Positions 1 through 4,918 of a stretch of 7,534 nucleotides of DNA are shown one piece after another. The stretch comes from Candidatus Sifarchaeum marinoarchaea (GTDB lineage: Archaea; Asgardarchaeota; Sifarchaeia; Borrarchaeales; Borrarchaeaceae). Location: contig JAECRW010000072.1 in the NCBI GenBank assembly GCA_016294985.1, positions 1 to 7,534 of the forward strand, read 5' to 3'. The stretch's first letter is position 1, and each line of letters starts with the position of its first letter. The notes under the pieces were generated by a model. That model ran no database searches, was not told the origin of the DNA, and was given only the letters and a program-made list of their open reading frames with translations. The translations under genes were made by a program, and so were the position numbers.

Positions 1-228
1 CTTGACGCTGCCAAGGAATATGTTGCTAAGAAATTAGGTGTTGATCAATTTACGCTCCATGATACTCTTCAGATGAGAAATCTTCGTGATGAACTTGAGC
101 TTGGTTCTGTTACCGCACTTCCAGGAAAGGCCAAAGGCATTGAGTGCAAAGCTAGAATCGCAGAATTTTTTGACATTAAAATAAATTCTGTAGAGCGGCT
201 TAAAAAGAAACTCTCTTTAAACATTTAG
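1..228 (+). CDS. mtbB: Dimethylamine:corrinoid methyltransferase-like protein, C-terminal fragment (5' end outside window)
   Basis: The reading frame is open from base 1 and ends at TAG 226-228, giving the last 75 residues of a longer protein. The family transfers a methyl group from dimethylamine to a cognate corrinoid protein in the cytoplasm, feeding methylotrophic metabolism. The tail matches my memory of Methanosarcina MtbB C-termini: AKEYVAKKLGVD near the start, then a MRxLRxEL element, a short VTxxPGxAKGI segment, and DIKINSxxxxKK near the end. The catalytic barrel, and the in-frame amber codon for pyrrolysine found in methanogen MtbB, would lie upstream and cannot be seen, so substrate and pyrrolysine use are untested. 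The gene stops with TAG, four bases before the GTG of the next gene, suggesting co-transcription. A non-pyrrolysine homologue or other methylamine methyltransferase is possible. Family assignment is fairly sure; exact substrate is not. Confidence 0.72.
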   Translation, partial: LDAAKEYVAKKLGVDQFTLHDTLQMRNLRDELELGSVTALPGKAKGIECKARIAEFFDIKINSVERLKKKLSLNI

Positions 229-232
229 AATA

Positions 233-317
233 GTGCTGGCAACGAAATCAACTGAAAGATCGGCAAGGTTTGATCGGGTTGATTTCAGATGGGCCTACCC
301 CCGCAAGGGGTCAGCAC
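233..317 (+). ncRNA. Candidate structured RNA: three-way junction with GNRA-capped hairpin
   Basis: By hand count 47 of 86 bases in 233-318 are G or C, against 18 of 86 in the next 86 bases. In AT-rich genomes such a jump often marks a structured RNA. Three helices nest without conflict. P1 pairs 233-239 with 311-317 (six Watson-Crick pairs plus one G-U). P2 pairs GAAATCAAC 244-252 with GTTGATTTC 278-286, extended by a U-G pair (253/277), an internal loop and GATC 258-261 with GATC 272-275. P3 pairs CCCC 299-302 with GGGG 307-310 around GCAA, a GNRA tetraloop, and abuts the P1 3' strand. The block begins four bases after the mtbB-like stop. It does not fit a tRNA (no T-arm consensus) or any riboswitch I know. 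It overlaps the predicted start of the 133-aa frame, so coincidental folding of coding sequence remains possible. Confidence 0.35.
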
Positions 318-634
318 CTTATCAATTTCTGATTTACGACCATAATTACACTATTAAAGTACATAGTTACAGATTTATAAGTTTATTTTCATTTAGTATT
401 GTTATTCTTGGAATATGTGTACTAGCCTTCCATATAGACGTCATGGCTTCATCTATCGCTCATCTTAAGGCTTTTGAATTATTACAAGCAGGATATCTAG
501 ATCCTCGCTTATTAAAGCACAGATTTATACCAGTTATTGCTGGTATATTTATCCTTTTAGTTGTTTTTGAAGCATACATCAAAAAACTCTATAATTCGAT
601 AGTAAAAGCCACATCTGAAAGGATGAGTAGTTAA
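233..634 (+). CDS. Small two-helix membrane protein, unknown function
   Basis: I do not recognise this 133-aa protein. Two hydrophobic segments suggest membrane helices at about residues 48-70 and 97-115. A short, partly polar loop joins them, and the N-terminus (residues 1-30) and C-terminal tail are charged and rich in Arg/Lys/Ser. The only standard start is GTG 233, since an in-frame stop lies at 218-220 and the next ATG (443) would remove the first helix. No clear Shine-Dalgarno precedes it; the start is four bases after the mtbB-like stop, so translational coupling is plausible. The first 28 codons coincide with the GC-rich, RNA-foldable block 233-318, so the N-terminus may be wrong: the protein may start downstream at a non-standard codon, or the coding sequence may overlap a structured RNA. 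Its position between a methylamine methyltransferase and a flavoprotein hints at a membrane role in that pathway, but nothing in the sequence shows one. Confidence 0.6.
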   Translation: MLATKSTERSARFDRVDFRWAYPRKGSAPYQFLIYDHNYTIKVHSYRFISLFSFSIVILGICVLAFHIDVMASSIAHLKAFELLQAGYLDPRLLKHRFIPVIAGIFILLVVFEAYIKKLYNSIVKATSERMSS

Positions 635-669
635 CTACTAATGATCAATATCATATTATCACTGGTGAT
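626..669 (+). promoter_or_regulatory. Three tandem dyads in the leader of the flavoprotein gene
   Basis: Three inverted repeats follow each other: AGTAGTTAACTACT (626-639, a perfect 14-base palindrome over the previous gene's stop), ATGAT-CAAT-ATCAT (641-654), and ATCAC-TG-GTGAT (658-669). Their centres are 15-16 bases apart. As RNA each folds into a 4-5 bp stem with a four-base loop, and the third contains the GGTGAT ribosome-binding site, so folding could hide it. As DNA they could be operator half-sites. Either role is inferred. Confidence 0.35.
664..669 (+). promoter_or_regulatory. Ribosome-binding site of the flavoprotein gene
   Basis: GGTGAT is complementary to AUCACC near the archaeal 16S rRNA 3' end. 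It ends three bases before ATG 673, a tight spacing. It supports 673 as the start and forms the 3' arm of the third dyad in this leader. Confidence 0.6.
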
Positions 670-672
670 GTT

Positions 673-1749
673 ATGTCAAAGCTATTAGAACCTTATGATT
701 TCTGTGGAATTAAACTTAAAAACAAATTCATCCGATCTGCAACCAGCGAAAACTTGGCTAAAAGTAGATTGCCCTCCGAACAGTTATTAAATCGGTACGA
801 AGAATTGGCTCGTGGTGAAATAGGACTAATAATTACCAGTGCTATGCGACCCGATCGAACATGGGCACGGGGACCACAACAGAAGAACATGGTTATTGAA
901 CATGACGATTCGATTCCAGCTTTTAGAGAACTAACTGACCGCATCCATTCGTTTGGTTCCAAAGTAGCAGTGCAGTTTGGCTCATTTTTTGTTTATAATA
1001 ACGAACCTGTTGCGCCCTCAGCTGTGCCTTATAGTTGGATTCCTGGTGTTTCGCCTAGAGCTTTGACAGTTGAAGAAATTGGAGAAATAGTTAAAATTTA
1101 TGGTGCTGCGGGAGAACGAGCCAAAAAATCTGGGTTTGATGCCGTTGAAATTCATGCAGCGCATGGATATCCTCTTTCTAGATTTCTTTCACCCCTTTTC
1201 AACCAAAGAACAGATGAATATGGAGGAAGCCCAGAAAATAGGGCACGAATTTTAATAGATATTGCAGCTGAAATAAGAGAAAGAGCAGGAAACAACTTTC
1301 CGGTTTTTGTTAAAATGGGGGTGGTGGATTTCTGTGAGGGAGGATTGACCATAGAAGACGGAGTAGAAGTGGCAAAAGCATTGTCTCAAAACGGTATCTC
1401 AGCTATTGAGATTTCTGCCGGGACACCTGGTCCAGAGATGAATGCTCTCGGTGCTACAGATGGTTCAAAGTGGACTGAAGGATATTTAATTGATTATGCA
1501 GCTGCCATCAAAACAAATGTTGAGATACCTATCATCTTAGTTGGTGGACTTCGAGACGTAAACATGATGGAAGATATCGTAGCGCAAGGTAAAGCTGACT
1601 TGGTTGCAATGAGTAGACCATTTATTATTGAACCCCAGCTTATTAAGAGATGGATGGAAGGCGATCGAGAACCCTCACATTGTATATCCTGTAATGGCTG
1701 TATGGATCTTTACATGGACGGCGAAATTGTAGAGTGTATTATAGAATAG
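673..1749 (+). CDS. Old Yellow Enzyme-family NADH:flavin oxidoreductase with C-terminal Fe-S motif
   Basis: This 358-aa protein is an FMN-binding TIM-barrel oxidoreductase of the OYE/2,4-dienoyl-CoA reductase/trimethylamine dehydrogenase superfamily, probably cytoplasmic. Visible marks are RSATSE near residue 21, the active-site HAAH (H161, H164) opening the signature that runs to DEYGG (181-185), the FMN-phosphate segments GG (291-292) and SRP (314-316), and C337-x2-C340-x2-C343-x11-C355. The four cysteines resemble the [4Fe-4S] site of the two-domain enzymes. The chain stops three residues after C355, so the FAD/NAD(P)H domain of about 300 residues in those relatives is absent. Electrons may therefore come from a separate partner such as ferredoxin; this is inferred. 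QFGSFF (101-106) replaces the usual QLxHxG. The tyrosine that trimethylamine dehydrogenase has at the first position of the YxxH motif is H161 here, so a TMA/DMA dehydrogenase is not indicated. Enoate, dienoyl or aldehyde reduction are alternatives. Start ATG 673 has a strong binding site. Confidence 0.88.
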   Translation: MSKLLEPYDFCGIKLKNKFIRSATSENLAKSRLPSEQLLNRYEELARGEIGLIITSAMRPDRTWARGPQQKNMVIEHDDSIPAFRELTDRIHSFGSKVAVQFGSFFVYNNEPVAPSAVPYSWIPGVSPRALTVEEIGEIVKIYGAAGERAKKSGFDAVEIHAAHGYPLSRFLSPLFNQRTDEYGGSPENRARILIDIAAEIRERAGNNFPVFVKMGVVDFCEGGLTIEDGVEVAKALSQNGISAIEISAGTPGPEMNALGATDGSKWTEGYLIDYAAAIKTNVEIPIILVGGLRDVNMMEDIVAQGKADLVAMSRPFIIEPQLIKRWMEGDREPSHCISCNGCMDLYMDGEIVECIIE

Positions 1750-1823
1750 TCTTTCTTGATTATTTTTCCATTTATTTCTTCTTTTCTTTATTTCTTCTTT
1801 CTAGTTCATTTTATCTTTTTTTC
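1750..1823 (+). terminator. Pyrimidine-rich archaeal-type terminator
   Basis: Directly after TAG 1747-1749 the + strand is nearly all T and C for about 74 bases, with runs of T4-T5 and a final T7 (1816-1822). Archaeal RNA polymerase terminates at oligo-T without needing a hairpin, so this probably ends transcription of the mtbB-like/membrane protein/flavoprotein group. A TATA-box candidate for the next gene follows at once. It includes a 16-base tandem repeat. Confidence 0.6.
1771..1802 (+). repeat. Tandem direct repeat, 16-base period
   Basis: TTTATTTCTTCTTT occurs at 1771-1784 and again at 1787-1800, identical over 14 bases with a 16-base period; the last two bases of each unit differ (TC and CT). 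This local duplication lengthened the T-rich terminator. Confidence 0.7.
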
Positions 1824-1828
1824 AACGC

Positions 1829-1836
1829 TTTAAATA
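1829..1836 (+). promoter_or_regulatory. TATA-box candidate for the 558-aa protein gene
   Basis: TTTAAATA matches the archaeal box A consensus and lies in the only gap upstream of the gene. Initiation about 25 bases downstream would fall near 1860, giving a leader of roughly 90 bases before GTG 1948. The leader holds a small possible hairpin (TCTTT-CGGTA-AAAGA, about 1873-1887). A weaker AT-rich element near 1911-1918 is a less likely alternative. Confidence 0.4.
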
Positions 1837-1933
1837 AAGAATAAACTACCATTCAGCAAGTTGAGGATCTTGTCTTTCGGTAAAAGATAAAAGGAATGAA
1901 TGCAACATGCTTTTTAAATGAACAAAAAGAGTA

Positions 1934-1941
1934 GGATGTGA
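1934..1941 (+). promoter_or_regulatory. Ribosome-binding site fixing the GTG start at 1948
   Basis: GGATGTGA differs from the archaeal Shine-Dalgarno ideal GGAGGTGA at one base and ends six bases before GTG 1948. An in-frame TAA directly precedes that GTG, and the next ATG would remove most of the first membrane helix, so 1948 is well supported. Confidence 0.55.
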
Positions 1942-1947
1942 ATATAA

Positions 1948-3624
1948 GTGGAAGGTCCAGAAACTTACTTAGCCAAGCGCTCCTCTCCTAGAAGAATAAT
2001 CTTATCAGTTGTTGTCATCCTCTTTATTATCTTTATGACATATTCTTTAATTGTGCCTTCGTATTTCTATTGGGTTCCAGTTCTTATTGCAGTTTTTTTT
2101 CTTGTAATAATCAATAGACCTCTTTTCCTGAAATATCTAAGATTTCTACTACGCGTTAGACTTAGATCTCGACCAAGCCAAACATTGATAATATTTATCT
2201 TGATTTTCATTCTCAGTTTCAGCTCAACAACAGTAACGTGGCAATATGATTTTATTATGGCGAACAGATTTGTTAATCAACTTGGGTTGGAACTTTCTGA
2301 CAGCGACACACCATTTGTTCAGGGTATAACTCCAGATGCTGTTCGTCTAGTTGATGAAAGTTTAGCTTACACTATAGCAGAAAAGCATAAGGCAACATTT
2401 ACTGCATCAACTGTTCTAGGTCTCGCACAAATAGGTGTATATCAAGGACATGAAGCATGGTACGTTCCAGTTATCGAAGAAACATTAAATTCAATGAGAG
2501 TCAGAGGTGTTGGATTTATCATCATTAACGTCAATAAACCATTCGAAAAGCCGACAATAATTAAGTTAGATGACGCAACACTTCTGCCAGATCTATTTTG
2601 GTACAGAAATCCAGATTATAAACTATATAATCAAAACCCCAACAGATATTACGGCAGAAATTACTTCACAGAAATTGACGGGGAAATTCGCGTTATTGTT
2701 TTGTCCCATAATGGTTTCCTATATCCACATGATCCTAAAGTCCATGTATTGAGTTTATCAGGAGAAATAATCGAAATACTTACTCCCGATGAAGCGTATA
2801 AAAAAGGAATACCTCAAGTACTTGACGAAGAAGGATATATTGAATTTTATGAAGATGCATTCAGCGGATTTTTAATGAAAGACAAAAGTCTCGATATGTG
2901 GGCTGGATTCCTGGCAGAAAAAGACACTTTTGAACCCAGCGAAATTCTTCGCTATATTCATGACCAGCAAACTGGTACAACAATTGCAATAACGACAACT
3001 CATCCAGTTGGCAATCCTTCATCGATGCATGGAATATTTGTTTGGCGAGGTTCAAACGTTACGTATCACAATATACGAAGAGCAGGATACATCAGCGCCG
3101 ATGAAGCACAAAGGGAAGGCTCTAAGATTCCTCAATTAACTGTTTTTGACGATCTCTCCGTTTCAATGAGGCTAATCTATCCCATCAAATATTCAGATGG
3201 TACAGTCAAACTTGCATGGTTCATCCCGTATAAACAGGGCGGAAGGCTTGTAGCCCTAGCAGTTGTAGACCCCGTAGACACGTCACATATTGGTTATGCA
3301 ACCAAAGAGGAAGTTAGTGGCGGTGAAGGTCTGGCGCGTTTAGCAATGTCCCGATTTTCAGGAGTATCGGTAGCTGGAAGCACTGGAAACGAAATCCATG
3401 GTACAATAAAAGAGCGATCGACCTGGATAGAGGACGGTAATCAGGTAATCTTGTTTCTTGTGTCTGATAAAGTGAGAAACGATGTTTATGTCATGGCAAA
3501 AGCTCATCAGCTTAGTGCACAAGATTTCCATGAGCTTATGATGAAAGATAAAGGGGATAGTCTGCATGCAACCGTTACATGGAGCGAGGCTGAACAAGTA
3601 TGGCTTATCACGGGGATTCTATAA
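1948..3624 (+). CDS. Three-helix membrane protein with large extracytoplasmic domain, unknown function
   Basis: I do not recognise the family of this 558-aa protein. Residues 1-16 are basic; hydrophobic helices lie near 17-36, 41-57 and 79-96. The loop at 59-78 is rich in Arg/Lys, so the positive-inside rule puts it in the cytoplasm and residues 98-558 outside. That region looks beta-rich. Two segments resemble each other, LTPDEAYKKGIPQ (278-290) and ISADEAQREGSKIPQ (382-396), and a third weaker one starts near 450, suggesting repeated modules. The element RLVDESLA followed by HEAWYVPVI recalls, from memory only, bacterial membrane proteins with a WxxPL-type repeated domain. Residues about 483-558 have the strand pattern of an OB-like barrel, with KGD (534-536) before a last strand ending in ITGI. 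No catalytic motif or cysteine pair is seen. It appears to be transcribed alone and converges on the phosphoesterase gene, with 19 bases between stops. Confidence 0.75.
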   Translation: MEGPETYLAKRSSPRRIILSVVVILFIIFMTYSLIVPSYFYWVPVLIAVFFLVIINRPLFLKYLRFLLRVRLRSRPSQTLIIFILIFILSFSSTTVTWQYDFIMANRFVNQLGLELSDSDTPFVQGITPDAVRLVDESLAYTIAEKHKATFTASTVLGLAQIGVYQGHEAWYVPVIEETLNSMRVRGVGFIIINVNKPFEKPTIIKLDDATLLPDLFWYRNPDYKLYNQNPNRYYGRNYFTEIDGEIRVIVLSHNGFLYPHDPKVHVLSLSGEIIEILTPDEAYKKGIPQVLDEEGYIEFYEDAFSGFLMKDKSLDMWAGFLAEKDTFEPSEILRYIHDQQTGTTIAITTTHPVGNPSSMHGIFVWRGSNVTYHNIRRAGYISADEAQREGSKIPQLTVFDDLSVSMRLIYPIKYSDGTVKLAWFIPYKQGGRLVALAVVDPVDTSHIGYATKEEVSGGEGLARLAMSRFSGVSVAGSTGNEIHGTIKERSTWIEDGNQVILFLVSDKVRNDVYVMAKAHQLSAQDFHELMMKDKGDSLHATVTWSEAEQVWLITGIL

Positions 3625-3643
3625 AACTTTGTTTAGATCTAGG

Positions 3644-4621
3644 TTAAAAAAATAATGGATCGAAACCTGTATCTTCCACAAACTTTAATCCTTCAATTTT
3701 TTCTTTGCTTAACTGTATAAGATAGGCCTTTAATATCCCCCCATCATAGTCTGAACCTGGATTAATGCTTAATGTTCTTCCAATTCTTGTAACTCCGCCA
3801 GATTCGTGAATGTGACCATGAAGGGTCAATTTTGGCTGATATTTTTCAATGACCTCCCTAACTGCCTTACTCCCAACTGGAGAGTAAGAAGGAGCTCCAA
3901 GGACATGAACAGGGCGTTTTTTCTTGTCAAGTTTCGGAGCATTATCAAGACCTGATTTAAATGGTGGCGCATGAATTGCGGCTACAACATGATCATAGTC
4001 ATTGACTGAATTAAATACGTGTTCTAATTTCTTCTTTAATTCTTTCTCCGGTAGTTCTCTGGGGGAATTCCATGGGGTCGGATTTACGTATTCAAAACTG
4101 ATTAGTTTGTGATATGCATCCAAGTCAAGTCCTTGATCGGGATAAAGAATAAGATCATCCTTTCTTAGTATTTCATCAATTCTTCTGCTGTCGTCATTAC
4201 CAGTAATCATAATAATTTTGATATTTTTGTCAAACGATCTATTCTTGGCTATTTCTATCCATTCCAGAATTGAAACGATATCTAGGTCCTCAAAAATTTT
4301 ACGTTGATATGTAGGATCGTCAGATATTTTTTGTAACTCATTATTATCAGTGATTAGAGGTAATATTCCAAAAGCTTTCGCTTGTTCTTGCAGGTCATTT
4401 ACTTCTTGCTTTGATCTCACATCATATTTCTTACCAAAAAGAGTTGCTTGATATGAATTTGATTTTGCATTATGTGCAATTGGCAGAATTTCTTTTGCAG
4501 ATAAATCTCCGGCCATTATAGCGATATTTGCTTTGTATTCTTCTATCATGTTCAGAAATTTGACCCAAACTAGTTTACTGCCATGAATATCTGAAGCAAA
4601 TAAGATTCTCGTTAATGGCAA
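3644..4621 (-). CDS. Calcineurin-like metallophosphoesterase
   Basis: This is a two-metal phosphoesterase that hydrolyses phosphomonoester or phosphodiester bonds, probably in the cytoplasm since no signal peptide is seen. Counting from upstream ATG 4657 (337 aa), all motifs are intact: D23-x-H25 (DIHG), G50-D51, G153-N154-D155, H229 (AIHAPP) and G281-H282-x-H284. I prefer the TTG at 4621 (codon 13 of the long form, 325 aa). It follows AAGGAG (4630-4635) by eight bases, while ATG 4657 has no binding site, and it places the first metal ligand about 11 residues from the N-terminus, as is usual. About 100 residues separate the GD and GND motifs, longer than the compact phosphodiesterase core, so a charged helical insertion (about 60-140) may cap the active site. 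Substrate is unknown. It converges with the 558-aa gene and lies far downstream of the peptidase gene. Confidence 0.82.
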   Translation of the reverse strand: MPLTRILFASDIHGSKLVWVKFLNMIEEYKANIAIMAGDLSAKEILPIAHNAKSNSYQATLFGKKYDVRSKQEVNDLQEQAKAFGILPLITDNNELQKISDDPTYQRKIFEDLDIVSILEWIEIAKNRSFDKNIKIIMITGNDDSRRIDEILRKDDLILYPDQGLDLDAYHKLISFEYVNPTPWNSPRELPEKELKKKLEHVFNSVNDYDHVVAAIHAPPFKSGLDNAPKLDKKKRPVHVLGAPSYSPVGSKAVREVIEKYQPKLTLHGHIHESGGVTRIGRTLSINPGSDYDGGILKAYLIQLSKEKIEGLKFVEDTGFDPLFF

Positions 4622-4629
4622 TATGCAAA

Positions 4630-4635
4630 CTCCTT
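4630..4635 (-). promoter_or_regulatory. Ribosome-binding site favouring the TTG start of the phosphoesterase
   Basis: On the - strand AAGGAG ends eight bases before TTG 4621-4619. It lies inside the reading frame if ATG 4657 is used, and upstream of that ATG there is only an AT-rich stretch without a match. Confidence 0.5.
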
Positions 4636-4689
4636 TTTGCGGTGGTCTAAATTTCATTTAAGCAATCTGTGTTGCGAATTAGATCATTC

Positions 4690-4698
4690 TTTTTATTT
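4690..4698 (-). promoter_or_regulatory. TATA-box candidate for the phosphoesterase gene
   Basis: The - strand reads GGAAATAAAAAG here, an A/T-rich box preceded by a purine-rich BRE-like triplet. Initiation about 25 bases on would fall near 4665, leaving a leader of about 45 bases to TTG 4621. The region is AT-rich throughout, so this is weak. Confidence 0.25.
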
Positions 4699-4882
4699 CC
4701 TAGATCTATCATAATGATAAAAACTTGCTGTAAATGAATTATTATTGAATATAATTGCTTTATAACTTTGTGATACACGTAAAATCCGTAATAATATTTA
4801 TTATCTTTTAATTTAATTTTAACCTTCCTTAAAATGCTGTTATTACACTAAATTGCTTTGTGCATCACTTTTTTGTTTATTT

Positions 4883-4888
4883 AAAAAA
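4883..4888 (-). terminator. Oligo-T terminator candidate after the M20 peptidase
   Basis: About 30 bases after the stop of the M20 gene the - strand carries six T residues in an AT-rich context. Single T6 runs can end archaeal transcription, but such runs are common in this DNA. Confidence 0.3.
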
Positions 4889-4918
4889 TTTCAGATCTTT
4901 ACAGGGGAATATTCTCTC

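Larger units (their letters stand above)
4658..4918. other. AT-rich intergenic gap, 261 bases
   Basis: This stretch lies between the start of the phosphoesterase and the stop of the M20 peptidase, both on the - strand. It is very AT-rich, has no open frame of note and no GC-rich block suggesting a structured RNA. It holds the presumed phosphoesterase promoter and a short oligo-T terminator candidate after the peptidase. GTGATACAC (4774-4782) and its near inverse GTGCATCAC (4859-4867) form an imperfect inverted pair of doubtful meaning. Confidence 0.5.

Noticed and set aside
244..286. Archaeal or Lokiarchaeal-type SECIS element in the mtbB 3' region, from the 5' GAAA internal loop
   Set aside because: The 3' side carries G rather than the expected unpaired A, helix II is not GC-rich, the apical loop is too long, and no selenocysteine codon is visible in the adjoining frame.
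244..290. Hammerhead-like core, because CGAAA and CUGA occur in a three-way junction
   Set aside because: Both motifs fall inside or at the edge of paired helix P2 rather than in the junction strands, and CUGAnGA is absent.
233..318. tRNA gene, because the closing helix is seven pairs followed by a single unpaired C
   Set aside because: The 17 bases before the 3' strand do not form a five-pair T-arm with a seven-base TTCRANY-like loop, and no D-arm or anticodon arm can be placed.
673..1749. Trimethylamine or dimethylamine dehydrogenase, suggested by the neighbouring mtbB-like gene and the Fe-S motif
   Set aside because: The active site has HxxH where those dehydrogenases have YxxH, and the C-terminal domain is missing; only the broad superfamily is supported.
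4774..4867. GTGATACAC and GTGCATCAC as an inverted repeat in the intergenic gap
   Set aside because: One mismatch in nine and about 75 bases apart in AT-rich DNA; no further pairing supports it.
4658..4918. Hidden small RNA or small protein gene in the 261-base gap
   Set aside because: No GC-rich block, no stable stem and no open frame with a ribosome-binding site on either strand was seen.
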